This document shows positions 1 to 8,326 of a stretch of DNA of 20,016 nt, piece by piece. Every line of letters begins with the position of its first letter. Position 1 is the stretch's first letter. The stretch is from Candidatus Methanolliviera sp. GoM_asphalt. Lineage in GTDB: Archaea > Halobacteriota > Methanoliparia > Methanoliparales > Methanoliparaceae. The DNA lies in contig CABGHH010000012.1 of the NCBI GenBank assembly GCA_902158745.1, forward strand, positions 1 through 20,016. The letters are read 5' to 3'. The notes below the pieces were generated by a model that was given only the letters and a program-made list of their open reading frames with translations, made no database searches and was not told where the DNA came from. Position numbers and translations under genes: made by a program.

Positions 1-2
1 AG

Positions 3-503
3 TGTATGGCAAGATACGCTTTTAGTGTTGGGAGAGAATTGAGAAGCCCGGCGATAGAGGCGACGGCTTATGATCACAGGAGCGACGCTTTATCCTCCGT
101 TGTAGCATTTTTTGGCATTCTTGCCACTAAATTTGGTCTGAGCTTCTTGGATCCTGTGGCAGGATTTATCATAGCGATGATGGTCTGTTACTATGGTTTC
201 AAGGTCGGTAAAAAGAACGTCGATATGCTGATGGATAAATCACTTGAAGATGAATTATTAAGAGAGATAAAAGAGAGGGCAATGGAAGTCCCCGGCGTTT
301 TAGGTATTCATAGGGCGAGGAGCAGACAGATGGGGGGTAAGGCGGTATTGGATATGCATATCGATGTCGATCCCAATATCTCGGTTATAAGGGCACATGA
401 GATATCACATGCCGTACAGAAGAGCTTGGAGGAACTGGATTGGGTGAGATCCGTTTTAGTCCATGTGTGTCCTTATGGTGTGAAGATAGGGGAAGAAGAT
501 TAA
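3..503 (+). CDS. Cation diffusion facilitator (CDF) transporter, C-terminal part, cut by the window edge
   Basis: This is the 3' part of a divalent-metal/proton antiporter. The frame is open to the left edge, so the real start lies outside; the first in-window ATG is at 6. Counting from that ATG, the end of the membrane domain is visible: a TM5 metal-site segment (D23-H-R-S-D27), a hydrophobic helix at about 49-66, then the cytoplasmic ferredoxin-like domain. In YiiP the TM5 motif is HxxxD; here the first position is Asp, giving DxxxD, a variant linked in the CDF literature to Mn-type members. The cytoplasmic domain keeps four His at positions equivalent to YiiP metal ligands (in GIH, DMH, RAH and LVH), but the usual Asp two residues after the last His is Cys (HVC). 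Family assignment is firm; metal specificity is inference. Confidence 0.9.
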   Translation, partial: CMARYAFSVGRELRSPAIEATAYDHRSDALSSVVAFFGILATKFGLSFLDPVAGFIIAMMVCYYGFKVGKKNVDMLMDKSLEDELLREIKERAMEVPGVLGIHRARSRQMGGKAVLDMHIDVDPNISVIRAHEISHAVQKSLEELDWVRSVLVHVCPYGVKIGEED

Positions 504-511
504 AAGAGGAG
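493..511 (+). repeat. 19-nt direct repeat, copy 1
   Basis: AAGAAGATTAAAAGAGGAG, identical to 5715-5733. This copy covers the last codons and TAA stop of the CDF gene and ends in a Shine-Dalgarno-like GAGGAG. The two copies bracket the phosphatase gene pair. The sequence is purine-rich, so chance is less unlikely than for a random 19-mer. Confidence 0.75.
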
Positions 512-545
512 GACTCATCACCCATAGAATATATAGAACTATTGG

Positions 546-561
546 GAAAAGTATATATATG
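546..561 (+). promoter_or_regulatory. Archaeal BRE/TATA promoter upstream of the phosphatase pair
   Basis: A purine-rich BRE-like GAAAAG runs into a TATATATAT box. Archaeal TATA boxes sit about 26-27 nt before the transcription start, which places the start near 582 and leaves a leader of about 35 nt before the ATG at 617, with GAGGGCGG as a possible ribosome site. Seen by eye only. Confidence 0.5.
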
Positions 562-616
562 ATTGTCAAAATAAATAAATATTGATGGGAGTAAATACGT
601 AGATAAAAGAGGGCGG

Positions 617-3058
617 ATGAAAAAGATTTTGATAGTAGTGGTGATTATTGGTCTTTCTGTCTTGGTAGCACAGGTTCAATCCGATCGACTCGGAAATTGT
701 CAGCCGAGCACTTTACCTGGAGGAGAAGTGTTACTTCCCAATCATTGGATCTTAACCCCTGCAGGACAGCAAATACCAGTGGGCGACCTTCCGTTGGGAA
801 TGGCTCTAACCCCAGATGGAAAGTATCTGGCCGTCACCAACAACGGCTGGGGCGAACAATTTGTCTCGATAATTGATACAAGTTCGCGCTCAGAGATTCA
901 AAGGTTACCCCTCGAAAAATCATTTTACGGCATAACATTCAGCCCAGATGGTAAGAAACTCTATGTATCAGGGGGTGGAGACAATAAAATTTTGATTTAC
1001 GATTTTTTAAAGGATCGCTTCGTTAAAAGCGATTCTATCTCATTGGGATCAAAAGACGAAAAAATCTTTCCATGTGGTATAGCAGTTTCTCCCGACGGAA
1101 AAAAACTCTACATAGCCAACAATTTGGAGAACACACTGGCGATCGTCGATCTTACAAATGACGAAGTGAGGAAAATTTTGGTGGGGAGTTTTCCCTATGG
1201 GGTCGAAGTTTTCAAAGACAAGATTTATGTGAGCAATTGGGGCGACGCGAGTATTTCGGTGATCGATACGAGAAGAGAAGAAGTTATCGACACCGTTGAG
1301 GTCGGCGATCATCCAAATGACATGGTTCTATCCCCCGATGGTAAAAAACTCTATGTGGCAGACGCGAACACAGATGATGTCTCTGTAATAGATACGAGAA
1401 CCGATGAGGTCATCGAAGTGATACCACTTAGACCCTATCCTGATGCTCCCTTCGGAAGCACACCAAATGCATTGTCAATAAGTCCAGATGGAAAGAGACT
1501 ATATGTGGCGAATGCCAATAATAACGATGTTGCCGTAATTGAACTATCCACAAGGTTATTTGGATTAATTCCAAGAAAAAGTAGCACGGTGGGCTTAATT
1601 CCGGTAGGTTGGTATCCAACAGCATTGGAGATCAGTCCGGAGGGAAAGATGCTCTATGTGGCAAATGGCAAAGGTCTCTCTTCCAAACCGAATCCGAAAG
1701 GCCCAAATCCATACCAGAAAAAGACCGAAGAGACTCAATACATCGCCGGCATGTTTCTTGGGACGGTATCATTCATCGATATTCCCAACGAAGATAAATT
1801 AGCAGAATATACCGCTCAAGTTGAAAGAAACAACGGATTCAGTGAGGTGAAATGCGAAAAATTCGCTGATGAAAGCGAGATCTCTCCTATACCCCGTCGA
1901 GTTGGTCAAAGCTCTCCTATAAAACATGTGATCTATATAGTCAAAGAAAATAGGACATACGATCAGGTCCTTGGCGACCTCTCCCAGGGGAACGGTGATC
2001 CGAATTTATGCCTATTCGGTCGAGAGATAACACCCAATCATCACGCTATGGCTGAGAAATTTGTTCTTTTAGACAATTTCTATACTGATGCGGAAGTCAG
2101 CGCGGATGGTCATGAGTGGTCTATGGGAGCCATTGCCACCGATTTCGTCGAGAAGACATGGCCAACTTTTTATTCAGACCGAGGACGATTCTATCCATCA
2201 GAAGGAGTTTGCCCGGCTGCTTATCCGACCACGGGCTACATTTGGGATATTGCCGCTCAAGATGGAGTTAGCTATAGATCCTATGGTGAATTTATTCATA
2301 TCGACGAGAGTAAGCCGGATCATCTTGCTTATACAAACATGAAAAACTTAAAAGGACATTTTGATCCCTTCTTTCGTCCTTGGGATTTGGATTATCCGGA
2401 TGTAATGCGGGCTCAAGAATTTATAAGGGAATTTAAATTATTTGAGAGAGATGATAATTTACCTCAACTCATGATCATGCGTCTGCCGAATGATCACAAT
2501 TACGGTACCACTCCTAAAAAACCGACGCCGAGAGCTATGACGGCAGATAATGACTTGGCGCTGGGAATGATCGTCGATGCGGTGTCCCATAGTAAATACT
2601 GGAAAGACACGGCCATATTCGTGATAGAGGATGACGCACAGAATGGTCCAGATCACATTGACTGCCATAGGACGGTTGCATTTGTGGTAAGTCCATATAC
2701 AAAGAGAGGATACGTAGATCATACAATGTACAACACCTGTAGCATGCTGAAGACGATCGAGTTAATATTGGGACTTCCACCGATGAGCCAATACGATGCC
2801 TCGGCCATACCGATGTTGAACTGCTTCAAAGATGAACCGGACTTTACTCCATACAATTGCCTGTCGAATACTTATCCACTGGACGAAAAAAATCCAGAGG
2901 ACGCCTATGGGGCAAAAGAATGCCTATCGATGGACTTTAAACATATAGACGCCACTCCAATGATAAGACACAATGAGATCGTCTGGGAGTCCATAAAAGG
3001 CTCACAGATGCCAGCGCCGATGACACATCGAACGTGGATGGGATTGAAGGAGGATTGA
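617..3058 (+). CDS. Secreted YVTN beta-propeller / alkaline-phosphatase-like phosphoesterase fusion
   Basis: An 813-residue exported protein. Residues 1-22 form a signal peptide (MKK, hydrophobic core, AQVQS). About 55-360 hold seven YVTN/YncE-type propeller blades, marked by repeated PDGK-x-LYVAN units followed by VIDT strands. From about 430 comes a phosphoesterase domain of the alkaline-phosphatase superfamily (PF04185-like): E444-N-R-T-Y (T447 a likely nucleophile), D626-H627, E671-D-D and D679-H680 look like its metal and phosphate ligands. This matches the family described as bifunctional YncE/alkaline phosphatase, which I recall mainly from bacteria. The next gene, 23 nt downstream, is a second secreted phosphoesterase, so both probably release phosphate from extracellular esters. 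The substrate (phosphomonoester, phospholipid or phytate-like) cannot be told. Confidence 0.88.
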   Translation: MKKILIVVVIIGLSVLVAQVQSDRLGNCQPSTLPGGEVLLPNHWILTPAGQQIPVGDLPLGMALTPDGKYLAVTNNGWGEQFVSIIDTSSRSEIQRLPLEKSFYGITFSPDGKKLYVSGGGDNKILIYDFLKDRFVKSDSISLGSKDEKIFPCGIAVSPDGKKLYIANNLENTLAIVDLTNDEVRKILVGSFPYGVEVFKDKIYVSNWGDASISVIDTRREEVIDTVEVGDHPNDMVLSPDGKKLYVADANTDDVSVIDTRTDEVIEVIPLRPYPDAPFGSTPNALSISPDGKRLYVANANNNDVAVIELSTRLFGLIPRKSSTVGLIPVGWYPTALEISPEGKMLYVANGKGLSSKPNPKGPNPYQKKTEETQYIAGMFLGTVSFIDIPNEDKLAEYTAQVERNNGFSEVKCEKFADESEISPIPRRVGQSSPIKHVIYIVKENRTYDQVLGDLSQGNGDPNLCLFGREITPNHHAMAEKFVLLDNFYTDAEVSADGHEWSMGAIATDFVEKTWPTFYSDRGRFYPSEGVCPAAYPTTGYIWDIAAQDGVSYRSYGEFIHIDESKPDHLAYTNMKNLKGHFDPFFRPWDLDYPDVMRAQEFIREFKLFERDDNLPQLMIMRLPNDHNYGTTPKKPTPRAMTADNDLALGMIVDAVSHSKYWKDTAIFVIEDDAQNGPDHIDCHRTVAFVVSPYTKRGYVDHTMYNTCSMLKTIELILGLPPMSQYDASAIPMLNCFKDEPDFTPYNCLSNTYPLDEKNPEDAYGAKECLSMDFKHIDATPMIRHNEIVWESIKGSQMPAPMTHRTWMGLKED

Positions 3059-3081
3059 TGATATATTAAAGAGGTAAAAAT

Positions 3082-5592
3082 ATGAGGAATAAAAAAATAT
3101 TCTTAATCTTTACGATATTGGTATTGGTATGCGGGCTTGTAAGCCCGATTTTAGCAGGATCACTTGAAGATAAGAATAATAATCATCTGGGCCAACCATT
3201 CAAGTATCCCGACCTTCCAAAGGAAGAACATACACCCGATTACGTCTTTGCCGGTGAACCAAAAGTAACGGTTGATAGGAAAGGAGAAGCGATTATAAGA
3301 TTTGAGACGGTCATTCCCACTTCGAGGGCAAAGATACACTATGGGCTCTATCTTCCAGAGCAGGAGATAAAGGTTCCACAGTATAGAGTAGAGGTAACAG
3401 AGGATTTAAAGAAGAAGAGTAGATCACACGCCGTTATCATCGGTTTAAGGAAATTTGAGAAACAAAAATACGATATCTGCAACTTCAAAGAGAAAGGTGG
3501 GGTAATCTGTTATCGAATAGAGGTATCTACTCCGACGATGGAGGATCAAAGCGACTTTTATGACGGTCGATTCCGCGTCGATGGAGATTATTATCCGTTA
3601 CCGTGCGTAATCGAGGGTCCTTTTGTGGATTGTCTGACAAAAACGAGTGCGATAATATCATGGGAGACCGACGAACCGACGATGGGTACGGTAGAGGTCA
3701 ATGGTAAAAGATATAATGATGATTCTCATTCAACTCATCACGAGATAACTGTCACCGGACTTTCTGCAGATACAAGATGTGAGTACGACGTATTCAGTAA
3801 TAGCATAAAAGATTTTAAGAGTTATCATCTTAAGACCGCACCCGACTCAAAAAATTCAAATTTTGTATTTGCTCACATGTCCGACTCTAGAGAAGGTGTT
3901 GGAGGTGGAGAGAGAGCCTGTGGTGGCGTGAACCATCACCAGCTCAGCCGTTTCATGATCGATGCGTATAACAACGGTGCAGATTTCGTCCTTTTCGGCG
4001 GAGATTTGATCAATGGTTATACCACGAATACAGAAGATTATCGTATGCAACTTCGCTCTTGGAAAGACGTGTCAGAGCAGATAGGATGCTATATCCCGAT
4101 CTATGAGGGGATGGGGAACCATGAGGCACTGATGGATGCCTATGACAACATAGAGTTCGATAAAGTGGACGATGATGAGAGTAAGAGCGCTGAGAGAGTC
4201 TTTGCAGAGGAGTTTGTGAATCCACATAATGGACCAGAGGCAGAGGATTCGATGAATGGGACAGCTCCAACTTACGATGAGAACGTATATTACTTCGATT
4301 ACGCCAATACCAGGATCATTAGCTTCAACACGAACTACGGATGGTGCAGTAATCCAGAGGAGTATGGTGGTAACCTCGAGGGGTATGTGATGGATGGTCA
4401 GCTTGAATGGATAAAAGAGGTCTTAGACGATGCAAAGGCCAATTCCGAGATCAAGCATATCTTCATGTTCGCTCATGAGCCTGCGTTTCCAAATGGAGGA
4501 CACTTGGGAGACGCACAGTGGTATAGTGGAAAAAAACCATATGTCATTGACCGCAGGGACGAATTGTGGGAGGCTATCAGCAACAGTGGCAAGGTGGTGG
4601 CGGTATTCTTTGGTCATGAACACAACTACAGCAGAATGCTCATAGATGGGAGAACACCTGTCTACCTCGATGGATCTTCAAACCAAAATTTCAAATACCC
4701 TGTATGGCAGATCGTCTCTGGTGGTGCAGGAGCGCCGTTTTATGCACAGCAAAAGGCGCCTTGGACAAAAAATGTAAGATATTTCTATCCCGGTAAGAAT
4801 TATTGTCTAATCGAGGTGAACGGAGAGAGGGCCAGCTTAAAAGTACTGGGCGATTCTGGTGAGGTGATAGACGAATGCCCTCTCAAACCAATTCTTTCTT
4901 ATGGAATCGAGGCGACTCCAATTCCTTATGAATACAATACGGCTTGGAGACAAGGGATTGCTGATGATGGATCAAATTGGTATATCTCAGGTAAGAACTG
5001 CTTATACAAGACGGATGAAGATTATAACGTTTTAGAGGCAAATTTAATCCCTTTTGGAAGGCATGAAAAAGATGGTTATGATCTTGGAGAGATGGGTTAC
5101 ACCCACATCGGAGACATCGATTATTTCAGTGGTCTCATCTATGCACCCGTTGAAGATGCAAGCTATAAAAATGCGGCTTTTGTGATCTATAAGGCAGAAA
5201 ATTTAATCCCTATTGGGTATCACAAGACATCTCAATCCCACATGCCTTGGTGTGCGATAAATCCTGATAAAGGATGTATCTATTCATCTGAGTTCAATAG
5301 TGTAGATAAGATATTTGTTTATAATTTGGACAATTTTGCACCCATGAAGGCGATAAAACTTGATCGAATACTACAGAGGGTTCAAGGTGGTGTCTATCAT
5401 GGTGAATATCTATATATATCATGCGACGACGAGAGAGATTATATATATAAAATCAATTGTGAGAATGGCAAGATCGTAGAGTCATTTGCAACCGATATCG
5501 GAACAGAGATGGAAGGAATAACCTATCAGGAAGATGTTATACATTTTATAGATGATGGAAATTACATTTATCATCATTCGTTGAAGACATAA
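3082..5592 (+). CDS. Secreted purple-acid-phosphatase-like metallophosphoesterase with C-terminal propeller-like region
   Basis: An 836-residue protein with a signal peptide (1-26, ending PILAG). About 70-160 and 170-255 look like beta-sandwich/Fn3-type modules, as in purple acid phosphatases. The calcineurin-like core has D268-S-R (motif I, Arg where DxH proteins have His), GGD308, GN346-H347, H465 (AHEP) and GH512-E-H514: the full dinuclear metal set apart from the motif I His, which is also absent in many PAP relatives. Residues about 610-836 carry repeated WYIS, LIYAP, CIYSS, YLYIS and VIHFI strands and resemble a beta-propeller, unusual as a C-terminal part of a PAP. An SD-like AGAGGT lies about 7 nt before the ATG. 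It is probably cotranscribed with the upstream phosphoesterase. Enzyme class is firm; substrate unknown. Confidence 0.88.
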   Translation: MRNKKIFLIFTILVLVCGLVSPILAGSLEDKNNNHLGQPFKYPDLPKEEHTPDYVFAGEPKVTVDRKGEAIIRFETVIPTSRAKIHYGLYLPEQEIKVPQYRVEVTEDLKKKSRSHAVIIGLRKFEKQKYDICNFKEKGGVICYRIEVSTPTMEDQSDFYDGRFRVDGDYYPLPCVIEGPFVDCLTKTSAIISWETDEPTMGTVEVNGKRYNDDSHSTHHEITVTGLSADTRCEYDVFSNSIKDFKSYHLKTAPDSKNSNFVFAHMSDSREGVGGGERACGGVNHHQLSRFMIDAYNNGADFVLFGGDLINGYTTNTEDYRMQLRSWKDVSEQIGCYIPIYEGMGNHEALMDAYDNIEFDKVDDDESKSAERVFAEEFVNPHNGPEAEDSMNGTAPTYDENVYYFDYANTRIISFNTNYGWCSNPEEYGGNLEGYVMDGQLEWIKEVLDDAKANSEIKHIFMFAHEPAFPNGGHLGDAQWYSGKKPYVIDRRDELWEAISNSGKVVAVFFGHEHNYSRMLIDGRTPVYLDGSSNQNFKYPVWQIVSGGAGAPFYAQQKAPWTKNVRYFYPGKNYCLIEVNGERASLKVLGDSGEVIDECPLKPILSYGIEATPIPYEYNTAWRQGIADDGSNWYISGKNCLYKTDEDYNVLEANLIPFGRHEKDGYDLGEMGYTHIGDIDYFSGLIYAPVEDASYKNAAFVIYKAENLIPIGYHKTSQSHMPWCAINPDKGCIYSSEFNSVDKIFVYNLDNFAPMKAIKLDRILQRVQGGVYHGEYLYISCDDERDYIYKINCENGKIVESFATDIGTEMEGITYQEDVIHFIDDGNYIYHHSLKT

Positions 5593-5714
5593 ACCATTTT
5601 TGTTGCTTTTGGCGAAGTTTTCCTATTTATTTTTGACTACACACATATCTAACAAGCAAAAAAGTTAATGTCATGTTCGTATAATTGAGCTATGCTTTAA
5701 CAGGTGGATGGTGA

Positions 5715-5733
5715 AAGAAGATTAAAAGAGGAG
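5715..5733 (+). repeat. 19-nt direct repeat, copy 2
   Basis: Identical to 493-511. Here the repeat supplies the Shine-Dalgarno (AGAGGAG) of the SepCysS gene, 8 nt before its ATG. It closes a 5.2-kb segment holding the two phosphoesterase genes. Confidence 0.75.
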
Positions 5734-5741
5734 ATTTTTAA

Positions 5742-7094
5742 ATGATTCAAAAGATATACAAGGCGATGTTCTATCTCGAAGACCTGAGGGAGATACTTAG
5801 AGAGACTGCCCCAGACCATCGATTGGACGAAGGACAGAAGAAAAAGTTCAAAAATATATTGAATAACGTTAAGGATACCCTAGACGAAGAAGAATGCCAA
5901 AAGATAAGATACATAACTGATAAGATCGAACTTAGAACGAGAGAGGAGGATTTTATAAATATTGATCCGATCCAGGTTGCCGGAAGGCTAACCCCTGAGG
6001 CAAGGAAAGCCCTCATCGCGTACGGAGATGGTTACTCGGTCTGCGATTACTGTTTCAAACCGTTCAGGCTTGATTATATAAAAAAACCTCCTGTCCAAGA
6101 TTTTTTCTCTGAACTATCCGAATTTGTTGGGATGGATGTTGCCCGTGTCGTGAGAGGGGCCAGGAACGGTTTTCAGATCGTTTCAAATGCCTTGCTCGAG
6201 AAGGGTGACATCGCTCTGGTCTCCTCTTTGGCACATTATACACTCTGTTTATCAATAGAATCCATCGGTGCCGAATGGAGGGAAATTCCGTTGGATGAGA
6301 ATAATATCATTACAAAAGAGAAGACGGCGGAGAAGATCGAGGAAGTGAAAAATAAAAGTAAAAAGCTCCCGAAATTGATAGCGGTATCTCACTTCGATTA
6401 TATGTTCGGGAACGAGCACGACGTCTATGGAATTGGAAAGGTATGTGAAGATTACGAAATTCCCTTCTTGTACAATGGAGCTTATACGGTCGGTGTGATG
6501 CCTGTCGATGGAAAGAAGATAGGTGCAGATTTCGTAGTCGGGTCTGGGCATAAATCGATGGCGTCTCCAGCACCTACCGGCATCCTTGCGACTACGGATG
6601 AATTTAAGGGTAAGGTATTTGCCGAGACCAAATCGAAGGGAGATATAACAGGGCGTCAATTTGGAATTAAAGAGACATATCTCTTGGGTTGCACGGTGAT
6701 GGGCGCCCCACTAATTGCTATGATGGCATCTTTCCCGAAGGTGAAAGAGAGGGTTAAAAATTGGGAAGAGGAGATCAAAAAGTCAAACTTCTTCTTATCT
6801 GAATTTTTAAAGATCGAGGGAAACAAAGTATCATCCGAGATGCCGAGGAAGCACACATTGACGAAGGTCGATACGAGGGACTCGTTTGATAAGATCGCTA
6901 AAAAACACAAGAGGAGGGGGTATTTCCTCTACGAAGAGCTAAGTAAGCGAAAGATCACCGGAATATTTCCCGGATCGACGAGGGAATTTAAATTGAATAC
7001 GTATGGATTGAGTTGGGATCAGATCAAATATCTGGCAGATGCCTTCAAAGAGATCGCCGAGAAGTACGGTATTTGGGTGGAGAACTTTGGGTAA
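5742..7094 (+). CDS. pscS: O-phosphoseryl-tRNA:Cys-tRNA synthase (SepCysS) with N-terminal extension
   Basis: A PLP enzyme converting Sep-tRNA(Cys), made by SepRS, to Cys-tRNA(Cys). Seen: the INIDPIQ start of the core near residue 72, LTPEARKAL and GDGYSVCDYC with C101 and C104, HFDYMFGNEHD, the PLP lysine in SGHK271S, and a third Cys at C317. These match the three Cys reported as essential in the Methanocaldococcus enzyme (C39, C42, C247), and the C101-to-K271 spacing of 170 equals C39-to-K209 there. The protein is 450 residues against about 396 for that enzyme; the excess is roughly 60 charged, helical residues at the N terminus. As I recall, some archaeal SepCysS carry such extensions, related to SepCysE, which tethers SepCysS to SepRS. 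Start supported by AGAGGAG 8 nt upstream. No SepRS gene lies in the window. Confidence 0.93.
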   Translation: MIQKIYKAMFYLEDLREILRETAPDHRLDEGQKKKFKNILNNVKDTLDEEECQKIRYITDKIELRTREEDFINIDPIQVAGRLTPEARKALIAYGDGYSVCDYCFKPFRLDYIKKPPVQDFFSELSEFVGMDVARVVRGARNGFQIVSNALLEKGDIALVSSLAHYTLCLSIESIGAEWREIPLDENNIITKEKTAEKIEEVKNKSKKLPKLIAVSHFDYMFGNEHDVYGIGKVCEDYEIPFLYNGAYTVGVMPVDGKKIGADFVVGSGHKSMASPAPTGILATTDEFKGKVFAETKSKGDITGRQFGIKETYLLGCTVMGAPLIAMMASFPKVKERVKNWEEEIKKSNFFLSEFLKIEGNKVSSEMPRKHTLTKVDTRDSFDKIAKKHKRRGYFLYEELSKRKITGIFPGSTREFKLNTYGLSWDQIKYLADAFKEIAEKYGIWVENFG

Positions 7095-7175
7095 TAGATG
7101 ACAGATAGAAAACTTCTACTTACATTTTTATCCTAAAACTACCGAGTCGTTCAACAGCTTAAGGATATGAATGCT

Positions 7176-7232
7176 GATAATTTATATCTTTAACTTGACA
7201 GTATCGTTTAGAGGATTGATAAGAATTATATA
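7176..7232 (+). promoter_or_regulatory. Two TATA-like boxes before the zinc-finger gene
   Basis: TTTATATC at 7181-7188 and AATTATATA at 7224-7232 both resemble archaeal TATA boxes. The second is centred about 27 nt before the ATG at 7256, where a leaderless transcript would start; no good Shine-Dalgarno precedes that ATG. The first would give a leader of about 45 nt. Confidence 0.4.
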
Positions 7233-7255
7233 GTAGAAGATGAAAAGTTAGTAGC

Positions 7256-7549
7256 ATGGAAGAAATAAAAAAGAAATATAAGTGCAAGTATTGTGGAGAA
7301 GAATTTGACACGCCTCTAGAGTTGGCTCGGCATGTAAGGGCAAAGCATAAAAGAGCGAAAGCGAGGGAAAAAATAGATGCTAAGAGGACAGCACCATTAG
7401 AAGAGATTGCCAAAGCTATTGAGGCTATAGGTATTTTAAAGGGATTGCAACAAGTATCGCCTCATCTGAATGAGGGGGAGAAGAAGATCCTAGCTGATGT
7501 CTCAAAGAGAATGGAAACACTTGTAATGTATGTACAAAGGAGCAAATGA
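7256..7549 (+). CDS. Small C2H2 zinc-finger protein
   Basis: A 97-residue protein with one C2H2 finger near the N terminus: C10-x2-C13-x12-H26-x4-H31, with Phe and Leu at the usual core positions (EEFDTPLELARH). A basic stretch (KHKRAKAREK) follows, then a helical tail (about 50-97) that could dimerise. Such one-finger proteins occur in many archaea and are presumed DNA- or RNA-binding regulators; no target can be read here. It stands alone, with its own promoter and probably a leaderless mRNA. The zinc finger is certain by motif; the role is not. Confidence 0.8.
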   Translation: MEEIKKKYKCKYCGEEFDTPLELARHVRAKHKRAKAREKIDAKRTAPLEEIAKAIEAIGILKGLQQVSPHLNEGEKKILADVSKRMETLVMYVQRSK

Positions 7550-7592
7550 AATATTGGATGAAGTAAAGAACATTTGGCATTATGAATGTTTT

Positions 7593-8065
7593 TCATTTCT
7601 GTGACTTGATCCTTATTAGAGTTCTTATAGCTTCGATGACTACCACGACAGCCAGGACCAGCAGTATTATTCCAACCAGACTCAGCTGTGGTTGAGGAGG
7701 AACAGCATAAAAGAGATTGTAAGGTATCTGCCATATTAATGCCCCAATCGTTGTTGTTAGCATGATCACGCACGGGATTGCTGTGTACATAGCCGGCTTT
7801 TTTGTGCTAGCAAGCCACATCGATATCGTGAGCAATGCCAGTGCTACAACTAACTGATTGGCGGAGCCGAACATGGGCCATACATAGCTATAGATTCCCG
7901 TAAATCCAAGGTAGTATGCTACTGCAATCGGGATTAGTGTCGCAATCCACTTGTTTCCGAGGATCGGTATCTTTGCACCTATACTCTCAGTCCACACATA
8001 CCGTTCCATCCTCGTGCATGTGTCATCGCAGCGATAGCGACGATGGCTGAATTCAATTCCACACC
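7593..8065 (-). pseudogene. C-terminal remnant of a CstA-type carbon starvation / peptide transporter
   Basis: The 138-residue frame from 8009 to 7593 matches the end of the CstA family: TR-x-x-RYVW, then IYSYVWPMFGSANQL, ALALLTISMWL, and two more hydrophobic helices before a short basic tail. Full CstA proteins have about 500-700 residues, so most of the gene is missing. Similarity continues upstream of the ATG as DDTCTR (8027-8010) in the same frame, and the preceding helix (GVELNSAIVAIAAMT, 8065-8021) reads only in another frame, indicating a frameshift. Both frames meet stops near 8075-8082, and nothing CstA-like lies beyond. The ATG at 8009 falls inside the family domain and is not a genuine start. 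I call this a truncated, frameshifted pseudogene. Confidence 0.75.
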
Positions 8066-8326
8066 TATTTTTTATTTATACTTTTTATCTGTCTGATCTT
8101 ATATGTCATCTACCATAATCCTTTCCTTTTTCGACGAAATGGGCTGGAGCAATATGCGTCCCGTAATGTCAGGTGCCATTTCACGCAAGAAATAACGGCA
8201 GAATAATTCTATCTCTATCCATCTCTTTCCCTTTTGTTCGCGTTGAATCTCGAGAGCAATTTTGGAAAGGCACAAAAGCAAAAGGTTTAATATCAAAGAG
8301 TTTAACATCGAATGTTATTTCAAATA
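8066..8326. other. Gene-free stretch between CstA remnant and tRNA-Lys
   Basis: No convincing gene. On the minus strand, 8308-8099 is open (69 codons); its last 30 or so residues (YFLREMAPDITGRILLQPIS) look protein-like, but the N-terminal half is Leu-rich and unpersuasive. It may be the tail of another decayed gene pointing the same way as the CstA remnant. The right end holds the likely tRNA promoter. Confidence 0.4.
8284..8293 (+). promoter_or_regulatory. Likely TATA box of the tRNA-Lys gene
   Basis: GGTTTAATAT preceded by the purine-rich GCAAAA. It lies about 35-40 nt before the mature tRNA 5' end, compatible with a start near 8315 and a short 5' leader removed by RNase P. Confidence 0.45.

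Noticed and set aside
617..1700. Repeated nucleotide blocks such as gatggtaagaaactctatgt
   Set aside because: They encode the repeated PDGK-x-LYV strands of the beta-propeller and are not independent DNA repeats.
512..5714. Insertion sequence or integrative element carrying the phosphatase pair
   Set aside because: No transposase, integrase or terminal inverted repeat was found; only the 19-nt direct repeats suggest insertion, so it is reported as a finding and not as a mobile element.
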